A stretch of DNA of 33,111 nt, from contig CAJWUK010000007.1 in NCBI GenBank assembly GCA_913047365.1, positions 1-33,111 of the forward strand, read 5' to 3'. This DNA comes from an uncultured Alphaproteobacteria bacterium. Its GTDB lineage: Bacteria; Pseudomonadota; Alphaproteobacteria; MPNO01; UBA830. The translations under genes were made by a program, and so were the position numbers. Of the stretch, positions 7,846-15,172 are shown piece after piece. Numbering within the stretch: position 1 is the first letter of the stretch; every line of letters starts with the position of its first letter. The notes under the pieces are model-generated. The model was not told the origin of the DNA, ran no database searches, and worked only from the letters and a program-made list of their open reading frames with translations.

Positions 7846-8766
7846 ATGCCCGCCAGTGAGAGCACTGTCGAAGACAAACCGCTGTCGCCGATCGCCGTGC
7901 TTTGGCTTCGGCTACCGCCGAACCTGCGCGGCATACTATGGCTCAGCCTGGGCGCGTTTCTGTTCGCGGTAGTGGATGTATTCGTCAAATCCCTCGGCGG
8001 GCGCTTCGATCCGCTGCAGATTTCCTTTTTTCGCTACGGCTGTGGGCTGATCTTCCTGATCCCCGTGTTCATCCGCTTCGGCGCGTCTAACATGAAGACC
8101 GAGCGCCTGCCGCTGCACATCCTGCGCATGTGCCTGGCCTTTGCCGCGCAGCTTGGCATCTTCATCACCGTTATTCACATGCCGCTGGCGGATGCCACCG
8201 CCTTCATGTTCTCCAAGCCGCTGTTCACTACCCTAGTGGCCGTGTTCATCCTGCACGAGGTTGTCAGTGGCCGACGCTGGGCGGCGACGATCGTCGGATT
8301 CGTCGGCGTGCTGGTGCTGGTTCGGCCGGGGGCAGGGACGATCGATCCCTACGCCTTCGTCGCTATCTTTTCCGCCCTGACCTTCGCCATCGCAAACGTG
8401 CTTATCCGCAAAATGTCAACGACGGAGCCGACGCCTCGCATCCTGTTCTACTATCACATTGGCGGTGTGCTGCTGTTTATAGGACCCGCGGCCTGGGTCT
8501 GGACCATGCCGGTCGGCATCGAATGGGTGAAACTGATCGGCATTGGCGGACTGACCACCCTGGGTATTTTCGGCTTCATGCGTGCCTTCGCAGTAGGAGA
8601 GGCCAATGCCGTTGGCCCGGCGGAAAACGTCCGCCTGATCTATGCCGCGCTGTTCGGGTACTTTCTGTTCAGCGAAATACCGACCATCTGGACCTTCGCC
8701 GGCGCACTGATCATTGTCGCCAGCACAGTCTATATTGCCCGGGCGGAGGCGCGCGGCAAGGAATAA
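7846..8766 (+). CDS. DMT-superfamily (EamA) permease, copy 1
   Basis: An inner-membrane protein of about 306 aa with two EamA repeats and about ten hydrophobic helices. Repeat one begins NLRGILWLSLGAFLFAVVDV. The second half contains LFYYHIGGVLLFIGP and ENVRLIYAALFGYFLFSEIP, the latter a signature-like segment of the family. DMT/EamA proteins export or import small metabolites such as amino acids and nucleosides; specificity cannot be predicted. The ORF track starts at TTG 7837, which overlaps the stop of a 45-codon ORF; ATG 7846 is the more conventional choice. Copy 2 at 17288 shares the RLPxNLR opening, the TTEPT...FYY segment and the C-terminal half. A 10-bp perfect inverted repeat follows the stop. 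Confidence 0.92.
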   Translation: MPASESTVEDKPLSPIAVLWLRLPPNLRGILWLSLGAFLFAVVDVFVKSLGGRFDPLQISFFRYGCGLIFLIPVFIRFGASNMKTERLPLHILRMCLAFAAQLGIFITVIHMPLADATAFMFSKPLFTTLVAVFILHEVVSGRRWAATIVGFVGVLVLVRPGAGTIDPYAFVAIFSALTFAIANVLIRKMSTTEPTPRILFYYHIGGVLLFIGPAAWVWTMPVGIEWVKLIGIGGLTTLGIFGFMRAFAVGEANAVGPAENVRLIYAALFGYFLFSEIPTIWTFAGALIIVASTVYIARAEARGKE

Positions 8767-8792
8767 ATACAAACACTAGCAATGTTTGTATT
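8766..8792. repeat. 10-bp perfect inverted repeat, 7-nt loop
   Basis: AATACAAACA (8766-8775) and TGTTTGTATT (8783-8792) are perfect reverse complements around CTAGCAA. It lies 3' of the DMT gene and 5' of the ParE-type toxin relic. It could be a weak terminator, since the descending arm is T-rich but has no clean T tract. It could also be the operator of a former toxin-antitoxin operon, which are commonly autoregulated through palindromes. Confidence 0.6.
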
Positions 8793-8920
8793 ACGGTTAT
8801 CCTGAGGTCCGGAAATCGGGATAAGCCGTCATGCATCTATCGTCGACCTATATATAGATACCCTGAACCGGGAACTCGACGAAACCATTCCACTGGAGCC
8901 CCACGAAAATCAGAAGCCGT

Positions 8921-9220
8921 TTGACTGACTATCGGGTCACTCCGCCGGCCGGCGCGTATTTTCGTGAAAACGGTGAGTATGAGAACTTTGTCTGGGGTTC
9001 CATTCGGCAAAATTTCTACCTATCGAATCTGGCTGATAGTCTTGACCGCATTGGGCTAAATCCTGAACCTGGCCTTGATCGCGACGACATCCGACCGTAA
9101 TTGAAATGCGTTGATGTCCGGCGACATCCTTTGTTTTACAATGCGGTCACGGATGCCTTGGAGATTATTCGCGTACTCCACGGATCATGCGATGTGTTTC
9201 GACACCTGAAAGGAAATCTA
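8921..9220 (+). pseudogene. ParE/RelE-superfamily toxin gene split by in-frame stop
   Basis: The frame from TTG 8921 reads LTDYRVTPPAGAYF, ENFVWGSIRQNFYLSNLADSL and PGLDRDDIRP, then TAA (9098-9100). The same frame continues LKCVDVRRHPLFY and LEIIRVLHGSCDVFRHL. Joined, this is a complete ParE/RelE-type toxin of about 95-100 codons: the WG..Q..Y helix, a DDIRP.L turn, and the IFY...VEI.RVLHG.RD C-terminus of the family. The TAA sits where ParE proteins usually have Gly (RPGL). A 35-codon open stretch in another frame (ISRHASIVDLYI to NQKPFD) ends at TGA 8926-8928, overlapping the toxin start as an antitoxin would, but it has no start codon. Without readthrough the toxin is inactive. ORF track 9101-9325 is only its 3' half. 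Confidence 0.75.
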
Positions 9221-9224
9221 AAAG

Positions 9225-9977
9225 ATGACAGAAACGGCTATTTTCGAACCGGGCGGCTATCGCTATGTGCGGGGACCATTCCAGTATTCCGGCGGGGTTG
9301 CAGCGGAGGAGGGGTATGCGATTGAGCGTGTCCGCTTTCAGACTCCTGTGCCTCTGGAAGAAGGGTTCAGGCGGATCGAGGCGCATCTGGATTCCATCGG
9401 GCGCCCTTACGTGGCGTTTGCCGCCTGCGAGCTTCGCTCGCCCGAGCCGTTTTCCGAGCAGGGTTTTATCGATTTCAACCGCATCTATGTCGGCACGCTG
9501 GAAAGCTGGGGAATATTCGAAAACGACGAAAACCCGGTGGCGCGCTCCAACGTATGCCCCGAAATCGGTGGGCCATCTGAGCCCAGCTTCCATGCGTTTA
9601 GCTATACCGTCCCTGCGGCGGCCTCGCCGCAGAGCTTCGTCATTGCCGGATCGGCCGAAGCGCCGGAAGGCGGTGCTACATATCAGGAACGCATCATCCG
9701 CTTGGGCGACACTTCTGACGAGGCGATGGGAGAAAAAGCGGACTACGTTATCGGAACCATGGAAAAGCGGATGGCAGCGTTGGACGTCAGCTGGGCGCAG
9801 GCCACCGTGACCCACACCTATTCCATCCACAACATCCACCCCTTGCTGCCAGACCAGTTGGTCGCGCGCGGGGCCGCTGCAGCGGGCCTCACCTGGGTTT
9901 ATGCGCGCCCGCCTGTTGTGGGGCTTGAATACGAAATGGATGTGCGCGGGGTACACACCGAACGGGTTCTGGTCTGA
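9225..9977 (+). CDS. RidA-fold protein, possibly CnbZ-type aminomuconate deaminase
   Basis: A 250-aa protein. The C-terminal half follows a RidA/YjgF pattern: FVIAGSAEAPEGG, then IIRLGDTSDEAM, a helix ending MAALDVSWAQATVTHTYSIH, and PPVVGLEYEMDVRGV as the last strand. The N-terminal half (YVRGPFQYSGGVAAE, FAACELRSPEPF, ARSNVCPEIG) is conserved-looking and resembles what I recall of proteins named 2-amino-5-chloromuconate deaminase CnbZ. That name is from memory and needs a search. RidA proteins hydrolyse reactive imines or enamines, and CnbZ deaminates an aminomuconate during aminophenol degradation. ATG 9225 has GAAAGGAAA upstream. A cytochrome b561 fragment and a RidA gene follow within 20 bases, so this is a small operon. 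Confidence 0.6.
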   Translation: MTETAIFEPGGYRYVRGPFQYSGGVAAEEGYAIERVRFQTPVPLEEGFRRIEAHLDSIGRPYVAFAACELRSPEPFSEQGFIDFNRIYVGTLESWGIFENDENPVARSNVCPEIGGPSEPSFHAFSYTVPAAASPQSFVIAGSAEAPEGGATYQERIIRLGDTSDEAMGEKADYVIGTMEKRMAALDVSWAQATVTHTYSIHNIHPLLPDQLVARGAAAAGLTWVYARPPVVGLEYEMDVRGVHTERVLV

Positions 9978-9996
9978 CCGGTTCAGGAACACACCT

Positions 9997-10236
9997 ATGA
10001 GCCTGCCGCAACGGATCCGCGCCTACCACATCACCCTGATAGGGGCGCCGATTACCGGCGTTCTGCTGCCGGCCGGCGCCGAGAGAGGTCATGTGTCCTG
10101 GGAAGAATTGCACGAAACCTTTTCCAACTTGGTGATAATGCTGGTCATCCTGCATGCGTTGTATCTGCTTGCTTTTCGGCGGCCGCTCGCCCGGTTGATG
10201 CTTCGCCGGAACCGGTGGAAACCGGAAAAAGAATGA
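9997..10236 (+). pseudogene. cytochrome b561-like C-terminal fragment
   Basis: From ATG 9997 the frame encodes 79 aa. Segments such as GAPITGVLLPAG, WEELHETFSNLVIMLVILHALYLL and a basic end (RRNRWKPEKE) match the last third of bacterial cytochrome b561 proteins: the PLTGW-like loop, the LHE heme-side His and the final LH-containing helix. The first two or three transmembrane helices and their heme ligands are absent. Upstream sequence belongs to the RidA-like gene. It starts 20 bases after that gene's stop, and its own stop overlaps the start of ridA (ATGA), so it is still within a translated operon. It is either a deletion relic kept because of coupling or a minimal membrane peptide. Confidence 0.55.
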
Positions 10237-10631
10237 CGCGGCGGAATATCCGAACCGACAAACCTTCGGAAGCGCGCAACACCCACAGCGCTGCCGTTGC
10301 CGCGTCGGGAAACTTCGTCTTTACCTCCGGCATCACGCCACGAGATGAAGACGGTCAACTGGTTCGCCCGGGCGATATGGCGGCCCAGATACGGCAAACG
10401 CTGTCAAACTTGCGTGATGTGCTGCAGGCCGCGGAAACGGATTTCGGTTCGGTGGTGAAGTTCACCGTCTTTGTCACCGACATAGAAGCCTTCATGGCGG
10501 CACGGCGGGGAGCGGATACCGGCCTCGACGCCGCAATGGAAGCCGCGCCCGCCCTCTCGTTGGTGGAAGTTTCCCGGCTGGCCCATCCTGACATTATGGT
10601 GGAGATAGAGGCGACGGCCCAAACCGACTGA
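10233..10631 (+). CDS. RidA-family protein without the canonical substrate Arg
   Basis: A 132-aa member of the RidA/YjgF/YER057c family: NTHSAAVAASGNFVFTSG, QIRQTLSNLRDVLQAA, KFTVFVTDIEAFMAAR, and LVEVSRLAHPDIMVEIEATA. Archetypal RidA deaminases carry an Arg in the R-S-x-V-E-V strand that holds the substrate carboxylate. Here that position reads ALSLVEV, with Leu instead of Arg, so it belongs with the Rid subfamilies whose imine hydrolase activity is doubtful. ATG 10233 is used because it overlaps the upstream stop (ATGA); the ORF track's GTG 10215 has less support. It shares an operon with another RidA-like protein. Confidence 0.88.
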   Translation: MTRRNIRTDKPSEARNTHSAAVAASGNFVFTSGITPRDEDGQLVRPGDMAAQIRQTLSNLRDVLQAAETDFGSVVKFTVFVTDIEAFMAARRGADTGLDAAMEAAPALSLVEVSRLAHPDIMVEIEATAQTD

Positions 10632-10739
10632 GGAAGCGTAAATTTTCCCTTGGTCCGAAAGACAGGTCTTCTGTATGGATTTCCTTCTCAAGCTCTATAA
10701 TGCTGCGGTTTACCAGTGACGTTTGTGAGGGAGAGAGTC

Positions 10740-10817
10740 ATGTCGGGTAGGGTTTTTAGAACGCAGACAGTAGTGTGCGTTCTGATAGCGTTGCCACACG
10801 TTGCGCAACCGGAGTAA
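10740..10817 (+). CDS. 25-codon signal-peptide-like ORF in the ridA-aldolase spacer
   Basis: ATG 10740 follows GAGGGAGAGAG at a good SD distance. A TATAAT hexamer lies at 10696-10701, though no convincing -35 accompanies it. The peptide, MSGRVFRTQTVVCVLIALPH then VAQPE, looks like a Sec signal peptide (basic N-region, hydrophobic core) that stops where the mature protein should begin. It may be the fossil 5' end of an exported protein gene or a leader peptide. The rest of the 10632-10934 spacer holds no other gene. Just after the ORF's core lies the perfect palindrome GTTGCGCAAC (10800-10809). Confidence 0.4.
   Translation: MSGRVFRTQTVVCVLIALPHVAQPE
10758..10783. repeat. 8-bp inverted repeat AGAACGCA/TGCGTTCT
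   Basis: The arms AGAACGCA (10758-10765) and TGCGTTCT (10776-10783) flank a 10-nt loop inside the 25-codon ORF. In mRNA this could be a hairpin downstream of the ribosome binding site, or in DNA a dimeric regulator site. No family assignment is possible. Confidence 0.5.
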
Positions 10818-10934
10818 AAGCCCAGAAATGGTTTTTGACTGGAACCGGGGTCCCCGTCAGGTAAAATTGCAGGCCAACACTACTACCGGGCCGGGAACCA
10901 GTTATTTCATCGGCTCCATCCCGGAGAATGAGTC

Positions 10935-11729
10935 ATGAATGTCGTCGCTATGCCGTCCGTCGCCGTCCCGTCCATGAAAGACCGGGTGCCAGAAGCCGAA
11001 TGGGAGACGCGGGTGCAACTGGCGGCTCTTTACCGGATCGCCGCCTATATGGGGCTGGAAGATCTGACAGCGAACCATTTTGCCGCGCGCGTACCCGATG
11101 CGCCGCGCCATTTTCTGATCAAGCCAACTGCGCTGCTGTTTTCCGAAGTAACCGCTTCCAACCTGTGCTGCTACGACGAAAACAGGGAACTGGTGTACAA
11201 AACCGAACATACCTCCAGCCCGGCGGGGCCCCGAATTCATGGGTCGGTGTTGGACGCGCGTCCGGACGTGATGGCGACGATTCATCTGCATACCACGGCG
11301 GGCGCCGCGGTCTCCGCCATGGATTGCGGGTTGAAATTCATTTCCCAGTCATCCATGCGCTTTGCTGGCCAGGTGGCGTACCACCGCTACGAAGGCCTGG
11401 TGCACAAGGACGAGGAGGGTCCGCGTCTCGTAAACGATCTGGGCGACAAACATGTGATGTTCCTCGAAAATCACGGGACGTTGATCACCGGCCGGTCGAT
11501 TCCGGAATGTTTCCTGCTGCATCATTACCTGGAGCGGTCCTGCGAAATTCAGGTCGCTGCCATGTCGTCCGGCGCCGTGCTGAAGGAACCGCCAATGGAG
11601 GAATGCCTGAAAATGGCACAGGGCTGGGCAGAAAACCGCGCCCCCCCGGCAAACGAGATGGTCGGCGAACGGGATTTTCAGGCAATGGTGCGCAAGGTCG
11701 AGGCGATCGACCCGGGATTTCGGGTATAG
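10935..11729 (+). CDS. class II aldolase/adducin-family protein
   Basis: A 264-aa protein of the fuculose-1-phosphate aldolase/adducin fold. Visible features are RIAAYMGLEDLTANHFAAR (the N-terminal helix and D-x-x-x-N-H turn), FLIKPTALLFSEVTASN, the metal ligands in ATIHLHTTAG (HxH), the LENHGTL turn, and a third His in FLLHHYLERSCEIQ. Class II members use Zn2+ or another divalent metal for retro-aldol cleavage or decarboxylation of hydroxy-acid substrates; the exact substrate is unknown. The ATG at 10935 follows CCGGAGAATGAG, an adequate SD. Longer overlapping ORFs in this stretch are shadows. It is monocistronic and converges on the DUF924 gene. Confidence 0.9.
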   Translation: MNVVAMPSVAVPSMKDRVPEAEWETRVQLAALYRIAAYMGLEDLTANHFAARVPDAPRHFLIKPTALLFSEVTASNLCCYDENRELVYKTEHTSSPAGPRIHGSVLDARPDVMATIHLHTTAGAAVSAMDCGLKFISQSSMRFAGQVAYHRYEGLVHKDEEGPRLVNDLGDKHVMFLENHGTLITGRSIPECFLLHHYLERSCEIQVAAMSSGAVLKEPPMEECLKMAQGWAENRAPPANEMVGERDFQAMVRKVEAIDPGFRV

Positions 11730-11734
11730 GCTCA

Positions 11735-11790
11735 CAATGAGGTTTCGTCTTTTTCCGGAATGACAAGTTAAACGAGCGGCGTCATCCCGT
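11735..11790. repeat. degenerate intergenic palindromic repeat, copy A
   Basis: The pieces TTTTTCCGGAATGACAAGTTAAA and GTCATCCCGTCGAAAACCGGATTTT lie between convergent genes. They resemble the two halves of the repeat at 29486-29562 (CGCGGGAATGATGAATTAAA and its partner). These look like worn copies of the GTCATTCCCGCGAAAGCGGGAATC type of dispersed repeat. Confidence 0.4.
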
Positions 11791-11803
11791 CGAAAACCGG
11801 ATT

Positions 11804-12442
11804 TTACTGGTCGGTACTCCCCGTCTTTTCCATCTCGGCGATCATGCGCTCGCGTTCTTCGGCTTGCGCCTTGGTCAGCCCCCAGGTCGGCGGGATTTTC
11901 AAATATTCGTCTTCTTCCGGTGTGTTGGTGCGGCCCATCGCCTTGTTGCGGTGGGGAAAGCGGCCGAAGCGAAGGATGGCGTCTCGGTGGCCGATGGCGG
12001 ACTGCATGGATTTTTCGTCGTCAAAGGCCCGGTATTTCTCCACTGCCAGATTCTGGTCGGCCAGGCGTTCACTGTGGACTAGCGGCAGGTAAAAGAACTT
12101 ACGTGCTTCCACCGTAATCGCCGCGTCGTATTCCCTCGCGAGCGCTTCGTGCGAAATCGCACAGGCCTTGTCGTCGGTATGAAATGCCTTGCCGGACCCG
12201 CGGTAAATATTGCGGGGAAATTGGTCCAGCGAAATTACCAGCGCCAGGCATTCTTCCGGCGTCTCACGGAACCCCTCGAATTCACCGGCCGCCGCACACT
12301 TATGAACGGCTTCAAATCGCTCTATCAGTTCGGAATCGAATTCCGGTGTCGATTTGAACCATACGTCGCGGCGTTCGGTCTGGGCGGTCAGGTCAGCGCT
12401 GCCGAACCAGAAGGTCAGAATGTCTTTGGCTATTGAGTGCAT
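11804..12442 (-). CDS. DUF924-family protein
   Basis: A 212-aa all-helical protein of the DUF924 family. It has the ILTFWFG start, WFKSTPEFDSELIERF, CLALVISLDQFPRNIYRG (the family signature LDQFPRN), RKFFYLPLVHSERLADQ, and HRDAILRFGRFPHRNKAMGR. The fold is TPR-like; the function is unknown. The start at 12442 has a strong SD on the minus strand (GAGGAGAGGAT directly before the ATG). It lies on the same strand as DUF1989, 297 bases downstream of it, with an unusual inverted-repeat cluster in between. Confidence 0.93.
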   Translation of the reverse strand: MHSIAKDILTFWFGSADLTAQTERRDVWFKSTPEFDSELIERFEAVHKCAAAGEFEGFRETPEECLALVISLDQFPRNIYRGSGKAFHTDDKACAISHEALAREYDAAITVEARKFFYLPLVHSERLADQNLAVEKYRAFDDEKSMQSAIGHRDAILRFGRFPHRNKAMGRTNTPEEDEYLKIPPTWGLTKAQAEERERMIAEMEKTGSTDQ

Positions 12443-12631
12443 ATCCTCTCCTCAACTGGCGCTGGTACAACACCGCGCAAACCCGGCGGGGAACTCCATA
12501 AGCAAATAGTACATCTGACCAGTCCCCGGGGATTCCTGAATTGCCTTAAGACACTTTTTACCTACAAGAATGGTATTTGGCACGGGAATTGCCTGACCAT
12601 TCCTGGCCGAACTGGAAATCACGGAACTGTA

Positions 12632-12729
12632 GTCGGTTCAACAACGTCAACGGACAACAAATTGTTGAACCCGTACGCTGGCGTTACTCGGGGCAGGGTT
12701 ATTCGGTCTACGTTTTGCGTTGAACCGAC
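12632..12729 (-). repeat. three-arm inverted repeat, mutually exclusive stems
   Basis: GTCGGTTCAAC (12632-12642) is the exact reverse complement of GTTGAACCGAC (12719-12729). The overlapping GGTTCAACAA (12635-12644) is the exact reverse complement of TTGTTGAACC (12662-12671). One arm can therefore pair with either of two partners, giving alternative hairpins. It lies in the 297-base spacer between DUF1989 and DUF924, both transcribed leftward, so it is 5' of DUF924. Nothing else is seen in this spacer; ORF 12437-13003 appears to be a shadow. Confidence 0.55.
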
Positions 12730-12739
12730 GACGGCAACG

Positions 12740-13363
12740 CTAGTCGAAAATCTTGATTCCCAGCGGCGCGGAGTTGCCGCCATTGGTGGGGGACGTATCC
12801 GCCGGGCAGGCGCTGATAGCGGCAAGGATGTCCATATCGGCGCGGATGTCGATGTAATCGTCCGCGCTGACCTCTGTCGGCAAGATTGTAAACCCACCGT
12901 CTTCGTGCAGATCGACATTCATGAAAACGTTAAAAATGTCGAACACCTCATCACCGGATATGCCATAGGGCGCCAGTGCTTCGGTAAGATTTTCCTGGCA
13001 TGAACGGTGGCCGGCCTCGATGTTGTCGCGCAACTGGTACAGCCGGGTCGAGCACCGCCCGCCCATATTGCCCCAGTGATTGCGGCAGGTGTCGTCCACC
13101 ACTGTCATCATCACGTTTTCCCGCGGCGGTTTCGAATAGAAATGCTTGAAACTTTTTGAGGTCCCGGTGCCGCAGATCACGTTGATTGCCCATGATTGGC
13201 CGACGTGAAACATCTCCTTGTAATCGTGGGCGTTGTAAAACACGCAGTCACCGACTTGATAGCCGTCGATTTGGTGAATACGGAATGTCTGTCCCTGTTT
13301 CACCTCGAACGCAGTCGCGTGTCGGGCGGGGATCACGAATTCCTCGGTGAGCGTACCTGCCAT
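12740..13363 (-). CDS. DUF1989 (urea carboxylase-associated type) protein
   Basis: A 207-aa protein of the DUF1989 family, often called urea carboxylase-associated protein or aminomethyltransferase-like. Signatures are FVIPARHATAFEVKQGQ, DGYQVGDCVFYNAHDYKE, HRSCQENLTEALAPYGI, FNVFMNVDLHEDGGF, and SADDYIDIRADMDILAAIS followed by ACP. The conserved Cys/His set (VDDTCRNHWG, GHRSC) is present, consistent with a metal site. The biochemical role of the family is poorly defined. No urea carboxylase or allophanate hydrolase is nearby; instead it starts 2 bases after a VOC-family gene, so the two form an operon. Confidence 0.9.
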   Translation of the reverse strand: MAGTLTEEFVIPARHATAFEVKQGQTFRIHQIDGYQVGDCVFYNAHDYKEMFHVGQSWAINVICGTGTSKSFKHFYSKPPRENVMMTVVDDTCRNHWGNMGGRCSTRLYQLRDNIEAGHRSCQENLTEALAPYGISGDEVFDIFNVFMNVDLHEDGGFTILPTEVSADDYIDIRADMDILAAISACPADTSPTNGGNSAPLGIKIFD

Positions 13364-13365
13364 GG

Positions 13366-13770
13366 CTATTGCTTCCGGTCGCTCTGGGTCCAGTCATGAT
13401 CGGCGATGTCGAACACCAGACCGTTGGGATCCTTGTACTTGGTCTCCGCATCGACGCCCGGGATATTGTCCGGTAATTCCATGAAAAACTCGCCGCCCAG
13501 TTCTTCGGCCCGCCTGCCGGCAGCCTCCTTGTCGTCGACGACAAAGCCGATGTGGTGCAGTCCCGCCCAGTCGGGGCCGTTCTTACCGCCCTTAGTGCCT
13601 TCCGGGAAATGCAAAAGTGTCAGGTTCATGGTGCCGTCCGACAGCATGACCGCGTTGCCGTATTCGCTTTCCACGTCGCAGACGCGGTCCAGTTCAAACA
13701 GTTTCTCGTAATATTCCGCCGACCTCTGCAGGTCGGGCACCTGCATGGCGATATGTCGCAGCTTGGCCAT
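13366..13770 (-). CDS. VOC-family protein (glyoxalase/extradiol fold)
   Basis: This 134-aa protein is a single vicinal-oxygen-chelate module pair: LRHIAMQVPDLQRSAEYYEKLF at the N-terminus, GLHHIGFVVDDKEAAGRRAEEL in the middle, and KYKDPNGLVFDIADHDW at the end. His and Glu/Asp residues at the usual metal positions are visible. Family members include glyoxalase I, fosfomycin resistance proteins, methylmalonyl-CoA epimerase and extradiol dioxygenases; which applies is unclear. It is the first gene of the VOC-DUF1989 operon and is divergent from the tartrate dehydratase-like gene across 65 bases, so a shared promoter region lies there. Confidence 0.88.
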   Translation of the reverse strand: MAKLRHIAMQVPDLQRSAEYYEKLFELDRVCDVESEYGNAVMLSDGTMNLTLLHFPEGTKGGKNGPDWAGLHHIGFVVDDKEAAGRRAEELGGEFFMELPDNIPGVDAETKYKDPNGLVFDIADHDWTQSDRKQ

Positions 13771-13835
13771 CGCCCAATTCCCTTTTCGAATCCTTAGCTA
13801 GTGGCATTGTGCGGCGATCCACCTAAGCTGTCCAC

Positions 13836-14990
13836 ATGCGTATAATCGAAATCCGCGAGAAGCCCGTCTCGCTGTCCGATCCAATGTCCAACGCCGCGAT
13901 CAATTTTCAGGAGATGACGGCGTCAGCGGTCGCGATCGTGGTGGATGCCGGGCACAAGGGTACTTTCACTGGATACGGATTTTCCTCGGTCGGCCGCTAT
14001 GCGCAAAGCGGCCTGATTGCTGAACGTTTCGCGCCACGCCTGAAGGCGCTGGAGGAAGTGGAAGGCGCCGATGGCGGGCTGGACCCCGTGCGGGGATGGG
14101 CGGCGATGATGGCGAATGAAAAGCCCGGCGGCGACGGTGACCGTGCAGGCGCGGTCGGTGTGTTGGACATGGCGCTGTGGGATGTAGCGGCGAAAATCGA
14201 GGGCACTCCGCTGTGGCGGATATTGTCCGAGCGCTACAACGAAGACCGTCATCATGATCTGGTGCCGGTCTACGCCACCGGCGGGCACTACTATCCCGAT
14301 GGGGATTTGGAAGCCCTGAGGGAAGAGATTCGAGGATATACGGATCAGGGATACGAACGCATAAAAATCAAGTGCGGACAGGGTGATCTCGCCGACGACT
14401 GCTCGCGGATAGAAGCTGCACTTTCGGTGCTGGACGGCGACGGGTCGCGGCTGGCGGTGGACGTGAACTGCATGTGCTCCACCTCAGGTGATACCCAGGA
14501 AATGGCAGATGCTTATTCGCCCTACGGGCTAAGTTGGATTGAAGAGCCGGGGCACCCTCATGATTTCGAGCTTTTGAAAGCACTGACGGACTATTACGAA
14601 GGCGCTATCGCCACGGGCGAAAACCTGTTTTCTATGTCGGAGACCTACAATCTGCTTATTTATGGGGGGCTGCGCGGCGACCGTGATCTGATCCAGGTCG
14701 ACCCAGCGCTATCCTATGGCATGGTCGAGTATGCCAACATTGTTAAACTGTCCGAGGCCGGCGAATGGCCGCGGTCGCAGATGGTTCCCCATGCCGGGCA
14801 CCTGCTGGCGTATCACGCGGTGGCGGGCCTAAGCCTTGGCGCGCACGAAATTGCCGCCCGTCCCGATTTCATCCTGGGCGGGTTGCAGGAAGACGTGAGG
14901 GTCGCTGACGGCCACGCCACGCTGTCTCAGACCCCTGGTGTCGGGTTCGAGTCACATCCGAAACTCTGGAAAGTGCTGCAGACGCTCTAG
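13836..14990 (+). CDS. enolase-superfamily dehydratase, D-tartrate dehydratase-like
   Basis: A 384-aa mandelate racemase/muconate lactonizing-type enzyme. The N-terminal capping domain (NAAINFQEMTASAVAIVVD, GYGFSSVGRYAQSGLI, MMANEKPGG) resembles D-tartrate dehydratase (TarD) as I recall it. In the barrel are the KxK-type base (RIKIKCG), metal ligands in LAVDVNC, WIEEPG and ATGENL, and the second-half His in VPHAGH. The TarD reaction dehydrates D-tartrate to oxaloacetate; related enzymes act on other acid sugars. The substrate call is therefore provisional. It is monocistronic and converges with the VOC gene at 15173. The roughly 180-base spacer that follows shows no gene. Confidence 0.85.
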   Translation: MRIIEIREKPVSLSDPMSNAAINFQEMTASAVAIVVDAGHKGTFTGYGFSSVGRYAQSGLIAERFAPRLKALEEVEGADGGLDPVRGWAAMMANEKPGGDGDRAGAVGVLDMALWDVAAKIEGTPLWRILSERYNEDRHHDLVPVYATGGHYYPDGDLEALREEIRGYTDQGYERIKIKCGQGDLADDCSRIEAALSVLDGDGSRLAVDVNCMCSTSGDTQEMADAYSPYGLSWIEEPGHPHDFELLKALTDYYEGAIATGENLFSMSETYNLLIYGGLRGDRDLIQVDPALSYGMVEYANIVKLSEAGEWPRSQMVPHAGHLLAYHAVAGLSLGAHEIAARPDFILGGLQEDVRVADGHATLSQTPGVGFESHPKLWKVLQTL

Positions 14991-15172
14991 GTCTCGGTTC
15001 CCCGGGCGGACTTATGAGTTGGTTCGGCCCAACCGCGATAGACACTATAGAACGAAGACCGAAGAGACATCGGCATAACCCCCGCCTGAGCGGAACTTTT
15101 GCCCCGGTTCGCCAGCGCAGAACCTATCATTCTGTTTTTATTGAGAAGAATCCGAAATTTGAAATCCGGCGG

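Noticed and set aside
8130-8924. 264-aa plus-strand ORF inside the DMT gene
   Set aside because: It is a shifted-frame shadow rich in Arg, His and Cys; the EamA frame is clearly coding.
10928-11740. 270-aa ORF overlapping the aldolase
   Set aside because: It is Arg/Gly-rich low-information sequence in a shifted frame; the class II aldolase frame carries the family motifs.
12437-13003. 188-aa plus-strand ORF
   Set aside because: Its 3' part is antisense to DUF1989 and its 5' part has no recognisable protein features.
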